A DNA stretch of 64,000 bases from Bacteroides fragilis NCTC 9343 (GTDB lineage Bacteria > Bacteroidota > Bacteroidia > Bacteroidales > Bacteroidaceae), in the NCBI RefSeq assembly GCF_000025985.1, contig NC_003228.3, positions 3,038,001 to 3,102,000 of the forward strand. Reading direction: 5' to 3'. Below are positions 8,235 through 18,506 of this stretch, piece after piece. The notes below the pieces were generated by a model. It saw nothing but the letters and a program-made list of their open reading frames with translations, was not told the DNA's origin and searched no databases. Each line of letters begins with the position of its first letter. Positions within the stretch are counted from its first letter, which is position 1. Both the position numbers and the translations under genes were made by a program.

Positions 8235-9572
8235 TTATTTTTTAGCTTGACGTGCACGAATCATAGCTCCTACTTTTCCCTTACCCAAACGACAGTAGTC
8301 GAGTAACGGACGATTGGCAGGACAAGTGAACTGGCAAGAGCCACACTCGATACAATCCATGATTCTTTCTGATTCCATTCTTTCAAATTCTGTGTTCTCA
8401 GCCAAAGCGGAAAGCAGATACGGCTCCAGTCCCATCGGGCAGGCACTCACACACTTTGCACAACGAATGCAGTTCTGTACTTCTCCGCGTTTTGCCTCTT
8501 TCCGGTTCATAATCAAAATTCCGGAACTTCCTTTAGCAGTGGGCACATCAGTATTAACCAATGCTTTACCCATCATCGGACCACCGCCAATTATTTTTCC
8601 GGTATCCTCCGGCAAACCGCCACAGGCATCGATCAACTGCTGCATCGGAGTACCAATACGCGCCAAAAAGTTAGAAGGCTGGGCAACAGACTTACCGGTC
8701 ACCGTAATGACACGCTCAAACAAAGGCTTATTTTTCTGTACAGCTTGATATACGGCAAATGCAGTACCTACATTCTGCACAACTGCTCCTGTAGAGATAG
8801 GTAATGCGCCGCTTGCAACCTGGCGCTTCGTAATAGCATCGATTAACTGCTTCTCACCCCCTTGAGGATATTTCACTTTCAAAGGAACAACTTCAATACC
8901 GGCATAACTGGATGCGACTTTCGTCATCAGTTGGATAGCATCGGGTTTATTGTTTTCGATACCTATAAAAGCCTTATTGACTTTCACCGCCTTCATCAGA
9001 ATAGCCACCCCTACCATTACCTCCTCGGCATGTTCCAACATCAGTTGATGGTCGGCTGTCAAGTAAGGTTCACACTCTACAGCGTTGATAATCACGCATT
9101 CTGCTTTAAATGAAGGAGGCGGACAAAGTTTGACTTGAGTTGGGAAACAAGCTCCTCCCAAACCAACAATGCCTGCATCTGCTATCTTCTTCACAATCTC
9201 TTCCGAAGTCAATTCGCACTCTTTTACCAATTCAGGACTACGATCGATAGACTCTTCCCATTCATCCCCGTCTACATCAATAAAAATAGCAGGTTTAGCA
9301 TAACCGCTCGCATCGACAATAGAGTCAATCTTAGCGACTTTACCACTGACAGAAGAGTGAATGGCTGCCGAAACAAAGCCATTAGCTTCGGCTATTTTAG
9401 TGCCCACCTTCACCACATCACCTTTTGCCACAATAGGCTTAGCAGGCGCACCGATATGCTGCCCCAGCAGTATCACAGCTTTTGCCGGAACCTCTGCCGT
9501 AACAATAGGTTGATGTGCTGAGAGTTTATTTTCGTGTGGATGAACACCACCAATTGAAAATGTCTTCAACAT
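8235..9572 (-). CDS. rnfC: Rnf electron transport complex subunit RnfC
   Basis: The 445-residue protein is the short form of RnfC, without the alanine-rich tail seen in some proteobacteria. The N-terminal half carries the NADH/FMN-binding region (GGACFPTQVKL near residue 140). The C-terminal part has two four-cysteine ferredoxin clusters, CIRCAKCVSACP and CIECGSCQFTCP, at roughly 365-415. RnfC is the peripheral subunit that exchanges electrons with NAD(H) at the cytoplasmic face. It sits between rnfB and rnfD with short spacers of 36 and 5 bases. Confidence 0.95.
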   Translation of the reverse strand: MLKTFSIGGVHPHENKLSAHQPIVTAEVPAKAVILLGQHIGAPAKPIVAKGDVVKVGTKIAEANGFVSAAIHSSVSGKVAKIDSIVDASGYAKPAIFIDVDGDEWEESIDRSPELVKECELTSEEIVKKIADAGIVGLGGACFPTQVKLCPPPSFKAECVIINAVECEPYLTADHQLMLEHAEEVMVGVAILMKAVKVNKAFIGIENNKPDAIQLMTKVASSYAGIEVVPLKVKYPQGGEKQLIDAITKRQVASGALPISTGAVVQNVGTAFAVYQAVQKNKPLFERVITVTGKSVAQPSNFLARIGTPMQQLIDACGGLPEDTGKIIGGGPMMGKALVNTDVPTAKGSSGILIMNRKEAKRGEVQNCIRCAKCVSACPMGLEPYLLSALAENTEFERMESERIMDCIECGSCQFTCPANRPLLDYCRLGKGKVGAMIRARQAKK

Positions 9573-9608
9573 ACAATTCTGTATTTTATCTGTTTATTAC
9601 TCGTTTTT

Positions 9609-10481
9609 TTAAGCTTCGGCAGTTTTGGCAGCTTCGGCAACAGGCGTTTCCTCTTTAGGTTTACGAGGAGGGAAATTCAACTCGATGATAGTGTGCTGCG
9701 GACAAACTTCAACGCACTTGCGACAAGACTTACATTTATTGTAATCGATGTAAGCGAGATTGTTTTCAAGTGTAATTGCCTCGAACGGACAAGTTTTGAC
9801 ACACTTACCACAACCGATGCAACTTACCGTACAGGCTTTGCGTGCGACAGCTCCTTTGTCTTTGTTGACACAAGATACATATACACGACGCGATTTCTTA
9901 CCTTTGGCACGAAGCTCGATTATCGCTTTCGGACAGGCTTTTACACAAGCTCCGCAAGCCGTACACTTTTCTTCATCCACCTCAGGAAGTCCTGTTTCCG
10001 GATTCATGTGAATAGCATCGAACTGGCAGGCAGCCACACAGTCGCCACATCCCAAACATCCATAGCTACAGCCGGTCTCTCCGCCATAAAGCGAAGCAGC
10101 AATAGCACAGCTCTTTGCACCGTCATACATATTTGTACGCGGACGGTTCGTGCAGGTTCCGTTACATCTAACCACTGCAACCATCGGTTCTGCAGTTCCG
10201 GCGTCCAATCCGAGAATAGAGGCAACCTGAGACATCACAGGCTGTCCACCCACCGGACAAAACTTACCTTCCAGCGAACCGGCTTTGACGCAAGCATCGG
10301 CAAATCCGCTGCAACCCGGATAACCACATCCACCGCAGTTAGCCTGAGGCAACACTTCGGATACCTGGGCAATTCGTGGGTCTTCGTACACGGCAAATTT
10401 CTTAGAAGCAACATACAATACTGCAGCCAATACAAGCGCAATAGCTCCCAAAGAAATCACTGCAATCAGAATCAAATTCAT
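9609..10481 (-). CDS. rnfB: Rnf electron transport complex subunit RnfB
   Basis: This 290-residue subunit has one N-terminal membrane helix (about 3-25), then the Fe-S domain CGGCGYPGCSGFADAC (49-64), then four consecutive CxxCxxCxxxC ferredoxin motifs: CLGCGDCVAAC, CTACGACVKAC, CIGCGKCVKTC and CKSCRKCVEVC. RnfB is the entry point for electrons from reduced ferredoxin. The tail is Ala/Glu/Pro-rich (PVAEAAKTAEA). The count of four C-terminal ferredoxin motifs is more than in the minimal E. coli RsxB type. It lies 5 bases after the rseC-like gene. Confidence 0.95.
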   Translation of the reverse strand: MNLILIAVISLGAIALVLAAVLYVASKKFAVYEDPRIAQVSEVLPQANCGGCGYPGCSGFADACVKAGSLEGKFCPVGGQPVMSQVASILGLDAGTAEPMVAVVRCNGTCTNRPRTNMYDGAKSCAIAASLYGGETGCSYGCLGCGDCVAACQFDAIHMNPETGLPEVDEEKCTACGACVKACPKAIIELRAKGKKSRRVYVSCVNKDKGAVARKACTVSCIGCGKCVKTCPFEAITLENNLAYIDYNKCKSCRKCVEVCPQHTIIELNFPPRKPKEETPVAEAAKTAEA

Positions 10482-10486
10482 AATTT

Positions 10487-10906
10487 TTAGTTATTTATTG
10501 GTTTTATAGTAAAAGAAAATTTTTGTTTCAACCGAGTTCTGTTCAACCATATTATATAATAATAAGGAATAAGCACCGCCAAAGCAGCAAATGCTCCATA
10601 TAGTTCACTATGAAGAACTGTCTTGAAAATGAAAAGGCCAAAGATTAAAAGAAAGAGAGGAATGAGAAAAGCCAGAAGAACCGCTTGCATGCCCATGGAG
10701 GTGGCACCAATAATCGTCACCTCGTCCCCTATCTTCCATGCAGACGAAGTATCGGTAACTTCAATTACCTTCTCCTTGCTATCTGCCGAAGAGCAATGTC
10801 CCTTGACACTGCAAGTCGAGCAAGCCGATGTCTGGATGATCCTCACAAAAACCTGAGAACCACTTATGTTTTCCACAATACCTTGATGAGTTATTATATT
10901 AGTCAT
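10487..10906 (-). CDS. RseC/SoxR-reducing system family protein, first gene of the rnf operon
   Basis: The 139-residue protein has an N-terminal beta-rich part with cysteines C29, C32 and C38 (ACSTCSVKGHC), then two membrane helices between about residues 70 and 120. This is the layout of the RseC family. In E. coli RseC acts with the Rsx (Rnf-like) complex in keeping SoxR reduced; a matching role in Bacteroides, which may not use SoxR the same way, is only inferred. A place at the head of the rnf operon, 5 bases before rnfB, supports a job tied to Rnf. Confidence 0.85.
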   Translation of the reverse strand: MTNIITHQGIVENISGSQVFVRIIQTSACSTCSVKGHCSSADSKEKVIEVTDTSSAWKIGDEVTIIGATSMGMQAVLLAFLIPLFLLIFGLFIFKTVLHSELYGAFAALAVLIPYYYIIWLNRTRLKQKFSFTIKPINN

Positions 10907-10934
10907 TTTGCAAACTGCACATTACAAATTGCGG

Positions 10935-10942
10935 CAAATTTA
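10935..10942 (-). promoter_or_regulatory. -7 promoter element of the rseC-rnf operon
   Basis: The minus strand reads TAAATTTG, a full match to TAnnTTTG, 28 bases before the first ATG of the operon. No good -33 element is visible. Confidence 0.5.
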
Positions 10943-11043
10943 AGCATAAGTTTGAAAATTACGAAGTATTTGAATGTTTTTTATAGTGCAATATGAAGTC
11001 TTTTTAAAGTAATTTTTGCTCTATCAATCGGGTATGGAAACAG

Positions 11044-11068
11044 AAAAAGCAGGCTTTTCACCTGCTTT
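11044..11068 (-). terminator. Terminator downstream of the 134-residue unknown gene
   Basis: The minus strand forms an 8-bp stem AAAGCAGG/CCTGCTTT (11061-11068 with 11046-11053) around a 7-base loop, then a T-rich tail. It is about 90 bases beyond the stop at 11157. Confidence 0.75.
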
Positions 11069-11156
11069 ACTAAGAAAATGTTATCATCTTCTGATATTTT
11101 TAAAGAAATTAGAAACAAAAACCAATTCTTTTATCACTTTCTGTTTATTTCCCCTT

Positions 11157-11561
11157 CTACATTTTAAGAGATTCATTAATCTCAATCATCCGAATCAAAT
11201 TCGTCCGCTGAATTGAAAAGGTACTGCTTTCTTTCTGAACATATTTTAGCAAGGAAAGCCCATCCTGACGTAATTTGGACTTTTGCAAAATATCAGATTC
11301 CACCTCGTCCGAAACTTTCAACAAAGTCACGGCCGCCAATTCTATCTTCCCCATTCTATTAGGATCTCCTTCATAACAGTCAATCATTTCATCCAGGCTC
11401 ATACTTAACAATTCCTCTTGAGAAACTCCTAAAATCTGTCTCGTCAGGCAATCATATTCAGTCCATTCATCCTTACGGAACTTCTTTTTATTCAATATCG
11501 CATTTACAATTAACGAAATGATTTCCTGAATCATCCGTATCAGATAGTCTTGTTTAATCAT
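11157..11561 (-). CDS. Hypothetical protein, possibly DUF6483-like
   Basis: I do not firmly recognise this 134-residue protein. It is predicted helical and cytoplasmic, has no signal peptide, and opens MIKQDYLIRMIQEIISLIVNAIL. A short LGVSQEELLSMSLDEMIDCY segment in the middle resembles helical-repeat proteins annotated as DUF6483, which also begin with a D-Y-hydrophobic-R-hydrophobic-I pattern; this is recollection, not a search. It is a single gene with its own terminator. The frame has normal codon use for the window and no overlap with another plausible gene. Confidence 0.7.
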   Translation of the reverse strand: MIKQDYLIRMIQEIISLIVNAILNKKKFRKDEWTEYDCLTRQILGVSQEELLSMSLDEMIDCYEGDPNRMGKIELAAVTLLKVSDEVESDILQKSKLRQDGLSLLKYVQKESSTFSIQRTNLIRMIEINESLKM

Positions 11562-11627
11562 AATATCCTCTTTTTGAATTAGAACTTACTTACCACGGGG
11601 AGAATTAACCTCACCGGAAAGAAGAGA

Positions 11628-11650
11628 GCCAACTGAAGATTCCAGTCGGC
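11628..11650 (-). terminator. Weak terminator after the DUF3078 gene
   Basis: An 8-bp stem with one G-U pair (11643-11650 with 11628-11635) and a 7-base loop is followed on the minus strand by a pyrimidine-rich tail. It begins 40 bases after the stop at 11690. Confidence 0.45.
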
Positions 11651-11689
11651 CCCTATTTCATATATTTACATTATGTCAATTATTCCCGA

Positions 11690-13123
11690 TTACCATTTAT
11701 AATTCAGACCAAAGCTTAGCAACTCCTTCAGCTGGAAATAACTGCTGCCAGTAGTCGGCTTCGCACTGTCGTCAAAGCGTGCATGTACAAATAGTTTGGT
11801 AGAAAGATAACGGTTCAATACAAAGTTGAAAGTATTCTCCCACTCTACACGCACCCATTTATAGTTCGTCAGATAGTTCAAACGGGAATCGACTACAATA
11901 GACGGAATAATAGTCCATGAAATAGTAGGTTGAACCTGTGCACCGAAGTCATTCTTCGAGCATTTGCCTTTATCCAATCCAAACTTGGTTTCGTCCACGT
12001 TTTTGTTACCTATATAACGAAGGTTATAAGTCAACGGAGACATGAATACAGAAAGATTGAATTTTTTCTTTTTCAACTTATAGTCCATACCGACACTGAC
12101 TATCACATCTGCAGGAGCAAGGAAAGCAGCTACCAACTCTTCACTGTTAGCCTTATATCCCTTTACGAACTGGGTTTTAAACTCTCCTGTAATAGTATAG
12201 TACCAATTATTGGCAGCCTGAATACCTAATTTAGAATACAAACGCAACTGGTCGGTATTAACCAGGTATTTATGATATTCGTCTGACGGAGAAGAATTGA
12301 ATCCTAATTTAGCTTCGAACAGATTTTCAAACTGTACTTTTTCACGGTCATTGTAGTTAGCGAACAACTGCAGATTGGCCATTACGGCATTATTGCTCTC
12401 ACCTCCCTTGTACCAGTTGTCCGAAATATAGTTCTGGGTAATCTGAAGCGAACCGTTACCTCCTGTCACCCACCAATTGGGCTTGGAGATCACCATTTCC
12501 GCTTCACCCACATTGTCTTCCACCTTATCCGCACGGAACAGGCTTTTCACTTCTGTTTTCGGGACTTCAATCTTCTTATCGCCATGATACAACTTACGGC
12601 TCATGATATGATCTTCGGTATTAACGACTAAATTAGGATGGTTCAGATATAGATCCATCAAAGCAACATTCACCAGCCGGGAAGCTCTCTCAGCTTTAGA
12701 AAACTGCAATGTGTCATACGGCGGCAATAATTGCGAAGAAAGAGAGGGAGTAACAAAAGGTTCCTTAAACTTCCAGTGCATGGTAGAATATTCCGCGATG
12801 GGAGAGTTATAATAAGTCAGCGGTACAAACAGTCGGTAGTAATCCGGATCCGTCTTAATATAACGCATGGGTACAGAAGGATCATTAAGATATTCCAACT
12901 CTCCTATATACTTATTATATAAGATGGACACCGTATCTATCTTAGGCTTCGGACCATCCAGATTCAGTTTCAGGACAAGGTACTGTTGAAGCGTCTCGGA
13001 AAGTGTATCTGCTTTCACTTCACTCTGCACTGTTTCAGAAACCAGTTTGTTCGTCTTCTGCGCCATCACTGACGAAGAAAACAGGATCGCAAATGCTAAT
13101 GTTGAGATGTGACTAGTCTTCAT
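11690..13123 (-). CDS. DUF3078 outer-membrane beta-barrel protein
   Basis: The 477-residue protein has a cleavable signal peptide ending near AQ at residue 22. The second half shows the DUF3078 pattern: [20 protein letters not shown], then repeated amphipathic strands ending in LNYKW with a C-terminal aromatic residue typical of outer-membrane barrels. DUF3078 proteins are common in Bacteroidales and have no established function. The first half (residues 30-200) is more polar and may be periplasmic. It is divergent from pyrG across a 383-base gap and has its own -7 element. Confidence 0.85.
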   Translation of the reverse strand: MKTSHISTLAFAILFSSSVMAQKTNKLVSETVQSEVKADTLSETLQQYLVLKLNLDGPKPKIDTVSILYNKYIGELEYLNDPSVPMRYIKTDPDYYRLFVPLTYYNSPIAEYSTMHWKFKEPFVTPSLSSQLLPPYDTLQFSKAERASRLVNVALMDLYLNHPNLVVNTEDHIMSRKLYHGDKKIEVPKTEVKSLFRADKVEDNVGEAEMVISKPNWWVTGGNGSLQITQNYISDNWYKGGESNNAVMANLQLFANYNDREKVQFENLFEAKLGFNSSPSDEYHKYLVNTDQLRLYSKLGIQAANNWYYTITGEFKTQFVKGYKANSEELVAAFLAPADVIVSVGMDYKLKKKKFNLSVFMSPLTYNLRYIGNKNVDETKFGLDKGKCSKNDFGAQVQPTISWTIIPSIVVDSRLNYLTNYKWVRVEWENTFNFVLNRYLSTKLFVHARFDDSAKPTTGSSYFQLKELLSFGLNYKW

Positions 13124-13142
13124 TTTTATAACAAATTTGGGG

Positions 13143-13150
13143 CAAATTTA
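13143..13150 (-). promoter_or_regulatory. -7 promoter element of the DUF3078 gene
   Basis: The minus strand reads TAAATTTG, matching TAnnTTTG, 19 bases before the ATG at 13123. Confidence 0.5.
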
Positions 13151-13440
13151 CATTAAATAGTTTAGATTACATAAAATTTGCTCGATTTTAATAGGAATAA
13201 CCTATCAAATGAATCTATACAACAATTCAGCTGTTTTATTGGAACGTGCATTATCTCTCAGAACAATACAGATCGAACTGAGAACCGCCTTCCCCCGGCT
13301 CGATAGTGCAAGTTGAATAAAGGCGTGCTTATATGCCGGCAAACATGTGACTGTTTGTCGTTCAAACATTTCGGTACCCGGAATTGCATTTTTTAATAAA
13401 TTTGTTTTGTAGAAAGCATCCGTTCTTCCCCATTTTTTTG

Positions 13441-13448
13441 TAATTTTG
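13441..13448 (+). promoter_or_regulatory. -7 promoter element of pyrG
   Basis: TAATTTTG matches TAnnTTTG and lies 58 bases before the pyrG GTG start. Confidence 0.5.
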
Positions 13449-13479
13449 CGGTTTTTAAGATTCAAATCAAAGGATTTAG

Positions 13480-15108
<1,629 letters not shown>

Positions 15109-15156
15109 AGATCGTTATCGTATAGATTATTAATCATTAATCACTTAAAAAAGAGA

Positions 15157-17013
15157 ATGGATAAAAACACCATCACAGGCCTCGTTTTAATAGGTATATT
15201 ACTGGTAGGATTCAGTTTTCTGAGCCGTCCCAGCGAGGAGCAAATAGCCGCTCAAAAGCGGTATTATGACTCTATAGCCGTGGTACAGCAGCAAGAAGAA
15301 GCACTGAGAGCCAAAACCGAAGCTGCGCTGGCTAACGAAAAAGAAGAAACAGCAGCCGACTCAGCATCGCTCTTCTTCAGTGCCACCAAAGGTAAAGAGG
15401 CGTTTACTACTATCCAGAATAATTTGGTAGAAATCACTCTGGATAACAAAGGTGGCCGTGTTTACTCTGCCCTGTTGAAAAACTACATGGGACAGGATAA
15501 GAAACCGGTTGTGTTGTTCAACGGCAGCGATGCTTCCATGAACTTCAACTTCTATAACAAGAAGGGGGCCCTCCAGACAAAAGACTTCTATTTTGAAGCA
15601 GTCAATAAAACAGATAGCAGTGTAACGATGCGTCTAGCTGCCGACAGTGCCAGCTATATCGATTTCATTTATACACTGAAACCTGATAACTACCTGATGA
15701 GCTTTGTGATCAAAGCTACGGGAATGGACGGAAAATTGGCTGCCAGCACAAACTATGTGGACATCTCATGGTCACAACGTGCCCGCCAGATCGAAAAGGG
15801 ATATACTTACGAAAACCGTTTGGCAGACCTCACCTACAAATACACCGGTGATGATGTGGATAACCTTTCGGCAAGTAAAGACGACGAAAAGTCCGTTTCG
15901 GAACGTCTGGACTGGATCGCTTTCAAGAATCAGTTCTTCTCTTCCGTATTCATCGCAGAACAGGATTTCGAAAAGACTACGGTTAAATCGAAAATGGAGA
16001 AACAGGGAAGCGGTTACATAAAGGACTATTCCGCCGAGATGAGTACGTTCTTTGATCCGACCGGCAAACAACCTACCGATATGTATTTCTACTTCGGCCC
16101 GAACCACTACAAAACGCTGACTGCGTTGGATAAGGGACGTGAAGAGAAATGGGAACTTAACAACCTGGTATATCTGGGCTGGCCGTTGATTCGTTGGATT
16201 AACAAATGGATCACCATCAACGTGTTCGACTGGTTGTCCGGCTGGGGATTAAGTATGGGTATCGTTCTGTTGTTACTCACCATCATGGTGAAAATAGTCG
16301 TTTTCCCGGCAACATGGAAGACCTATATGTCATCAGCCAAAATGCGGGTGCTGAAACCGAAAATCGATGAGATCAACAAGAAATACCCCAAACAGGAAGA
16401 TGCGATGAAGAAACAGCAGGAGGTGATGGGATTGTACAGCCAGTACGGTGTAAGCCCGATGGGTGGCTGTCTGCCGATGTTGTTGCAATTCCCTATCCTG
16501 ATGGCATTGTTCATGTTCGTACCGAGTGCTATCGAACTTCGTCAGCAGAGTTTCCTTTGGGCGGATGACTTGTCGACTTATGACGCATTCATCACTTTCC
16601 CGTTCCATATTCCATTCTTGGGTAATCACCTCAGTTTGTTCTGCTTGCTGATGACTGTTACCAACATCCTGAATACGAAGTACACAATGCAACAGCAGGA
16701 TACGGGTGCCCAGCCGCAAATGGCTGCGATGAAGTGGATGATGTACCTGATGCCGATCATGTTCCTCTTCGTCTTGAACGACTATCCTTCGGGATTGAAC
16801 TATTACTACTTCATTTCGACTCTGATCAGTGTAGTAACCATGATCATATTGCGCCGGACAACTGACGAAAACAAATTGCTTACCGAACTGGAAGCTAAGA
16901 AGAAAGATCCGAAACAGATGAAGAAGACCGGATTTGCCGCACGCCTGGAAGCTATGCAAAAACAACAGGAACAATTGGCAAAAGAACGGGCTAATAAGCA
17001 GAATAAGAAATAA
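15157..17013 (+). CDS. yidC: Membrane protein insertase YidC
   Basis: The 618-residue protein is the full-length YidC of Gram-negative bacteria. It has an N-terminal signal anchor (about residues 5-22), a large periplasmic beta domain (about 75-345), and the conserved C-terminal five-helix insertase core (about 355-570) with the motifs [11 protein letters not shown] and YPSGLNYYY. The last 50 residues are basic and lysine-rich ([12 protein letters not shown], ending NKQNKK), as expected for ribosome contact. YidC inserts proteins into the inner membrane. It probably shares a transcript with pyrG and ends before a good terminator. Confidence 0.97.
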   Translation: MDKNTITGLVLIGILLVGFSFLSRPSEEQIAAQKRYYDSIAVVQQQEEALRAKTEAALANEKEETAADSASLFFSATKGKEAFTTIQNNLVEITLDNKGGRVYSALLKNYMGQDKKPVVLFNGSDASMNFNFYNKKGALQTKDFYFEAVNKTDSSVTMRLAADSASYIDFIYTLKPDNYLMSFVIKATGMDGKLAASTNYVDISWSQRARQIEKGYTYENRLADLTYKYTGDDVDNLSASKDDEKSVSERLDWIAFKNQFFSSVFIAEQDFEKTTVKSKMEKQGSGYIKDYSAEMSTFFDPTGKQPTDMYFYFGPNHYKTLTALDKGREEKWELNNLVYLGWPLIRWINKWITINVFDWLSGWGLSMGIVLLLLTIMVKIVVFPATWKTYMSSAKMRVLKPKIDEINKKYPKQEDAMKKQQEVMGLYSQYGVSPMGGCLPMLLQFPILMALFMFVPSAIELRQQSFLWADDLSTYDAFITFPFHIPFLGNHLSLFCLLMTVTNILNTKYTMQQQDTGAQPQMAAMKWMMYLMPIMFLFVLNDYPSGLNYYYFISTLISVVTMIILRRTTDENKLLTELEAKKKDPKQMKKTGFAARLEAMQKQQEQLAKERANKQNKK

Positions 17014-17041
17014 GAGATAGAAATCAGCTTAAATACCGAAG

Positions 17042-17080
17042 AGCCGGACAAGCAGTGTATGTTTGTCCGGCTTTCTTTTC
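17042..17080 (+). terminator. Rho-independent terminator after yidC
   Basis: A perfect 10-bp stem AGCCGGACAA/TTGTCCGGCT (17042-17051 with 17063-17072) has an 11-base loop and a T-rich tail. It starts 29 bases after the yidC stop. Confidence 0.88.
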
Positions 17081-17101
17081 CTTTATTGAACAGATTACAA
17101 C

Positions 17102-18433
17102 ATGACTACTAAATACACATACAAAGAAATATGGATTATCGCCTACCCCATCCTGATCAGCCTGATCATGGAACAGCTGATAGGCATGACCGACACTGCT
17201 TTTCTGGGACGTGTGGGCGAAGTCGAACTGGGAGCCTCGGCCATTGCCGGTGTATACTATCTGGCTATTTTTATGATGGCATTCGGATTCAGTATAGGTG
17301 CACAAATCCTGATTGCCCGTCGTAACGGTGAACAGCAATACCAGGCTATCGGGCCCATCTTTTATCAGGGTGTCTACTTTCTGCTTTCACTCGCAGTGGT
17401 AGCATTCACTCTTTCGCTGTGCTTCTCACCGCACATACTGAAAAAGGTCATTAGCTCGGAGCATATATACGATGCGTCCATCAGCTACATCAACTGGAGG
17501 GTCTTCGGCTTTTTCTTCTCCTTTGTCGGAGTAATGTTTCGTGCATTCTTCGTGGGTACAACTCAGACCAAAACCCTGACACTGAACTCTGTGGTCATGG
17601 TATTATCCAATGTGGTGTTCAACTACATACTGATTTTCGGTAAGTTCGGTGCTCCACAGTTAGGTATCGCCGGAGCCGCCATCGGTTCGTCACTGGCCGA
17701 AATGGTTTCGGTCATCTTCTTCGTCATCTACACCTGGAAACGGATAGACTGTAAAAAGTATGCCTTGAATCATCTGCCCGGATTCCGGCCGGAGATGCTG
17801 AAACGGATCCTGAACGTATCCTTTTGGACAATGATTCAGAACTTTTTCTCGCTGTCCACTTGGTTCATGTTCTTCCTATTTGTCGAACACTTAGGCGAAC
17901 GTGCACTGGCCATAACCAATATCATCCGTAACGTATCGGGCATCCCGTTTATGGTCACCATGGCATTTGCAGCTACTTGCGGCTCCCTGGTGAGTAACCT
18001 GATCGGTGCGGGCGAAATCAAGTGTGTTCCCGGAACGATCCGCCAGCACATCCGTATCGGTTATATTTTCGTGCTGCCGCTGGTTATACTCTTCGCACTG
18101 TTTCCTAACCTGATATTGAGTATCTATACGGATATTCCCGATTTGCGGGAGGCCTCCATCCCTTCTTTATGGGTACTATGCTCCGCTTATCTGATACTCG
18201 TACCTGCCAACGTCTATTTTCAGGCAGTATCCGGAACGGGCAACACACGTACGGCGTTGGGATTGGAACTCTGTGTACTGGCCATTTATCTGATCTATAT
18301 CACCTATATGATTCTCTATCTGAGAGTGGATGTAGCCGTCTGCTGGACTACGGAACATCTGTACGGAATCTGTATCCTGTTCCTTTCATACCTTTATATA
18401 AAGAAAGGAAACTGGCAGAAAAAGCAGATTTGA
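17102..18433 (+). CDS. MATE family efflux transporter
   Basis: The 443-residue protein has about twelve membrane segments. The N-terminal region (KEIWIIAYPILISLIMEQLIGMTDTAFLGRVG) carries the MATE family feature P-x-hydrophobic runs followed by a D-T-A-hydrophobic-G segment. The second half repeats the pattern with GIPFMVTMAFAATCGSLVSNLIGAG. MATE proteins export drugs and metabolites using sodium or proton gradients. The substrate cannot be read from sequence. It begins about 20 bases after the yidC terminator and 73 bases before the S9 peptidase start. Confidence 0.93.
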   Translation: MTTKYTYKEIWIIAYPILISLIMEQLIGMTDTAFLGRVGEVELGASAIAGVYYLAIFMMAFGFSIGAQILIARRNGEQQYQAIGPIFYQGVYFLLSLAVVAFTLSLCFSPHILKKVISSEHIYDASISYINWRVFGFFFSFVGVMFRAFFVGTTQTKTLTLNSVVMVLSNVVFNYILIFGKFGAPQLGIAGAAIGSSLAEMVSVIFFVIYTWKRIDCKKYALNHLPGFRPEMLKRILNVSFWTMIQNFFSLSTWFMFFLFVEHLGERALAITNIIRNVSGIPFMVTMAFAATCGSLVSNLIGAGEIKCVPGTIRQHIRIGYIFVLPLVILFALFPNLILSIYTDIPDLREASIPSLWVLCSAYLILVPANVYFQAVSGTGNTRTALGLELCVLAIYLIYITYMILYLRVDVAVCWTTEHLYGICILFLSYLYIKKGNWQKKQI

Positions 18434-18506
18434 CCTGATTTTTGCTTATCTTCGCAGCACTATTATGGAAGAGAACACAAGTAAATTACTAATTATTAAA
18501 ATAACT

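Noticed and set aside
9693..10490. Plus-strand 265-codon frame opposite rnfB
   Set aside because: It is rich in Thr and Ser because it mirrors the Cys/Ala/Gly codons of RnfB, and has no features of its own.
5381..10906. The six-subunit complex as a Na+-translocating NQR
   Set aside because: The operon has rnfB with ferredoxin motifs and no nqrF. The gene order B-C-D-G-E-A is that of Rnf.
13205..13465. 86-codon minus-strand frame between the DUF3078 gene and pyrG
   Set aside because: It overlaps the pyrG promoter element, has no recognisable family, no Shine-Dalgarno site and no promoter element of its own. I treat it as chance.
18465..18506. Upstream ATG for the S9 peptidase at 18465
   Set aside because: It would put 14 residues before a clear lipoprotein signal peptide; the ATG at 18507 places the lipobox correctly.
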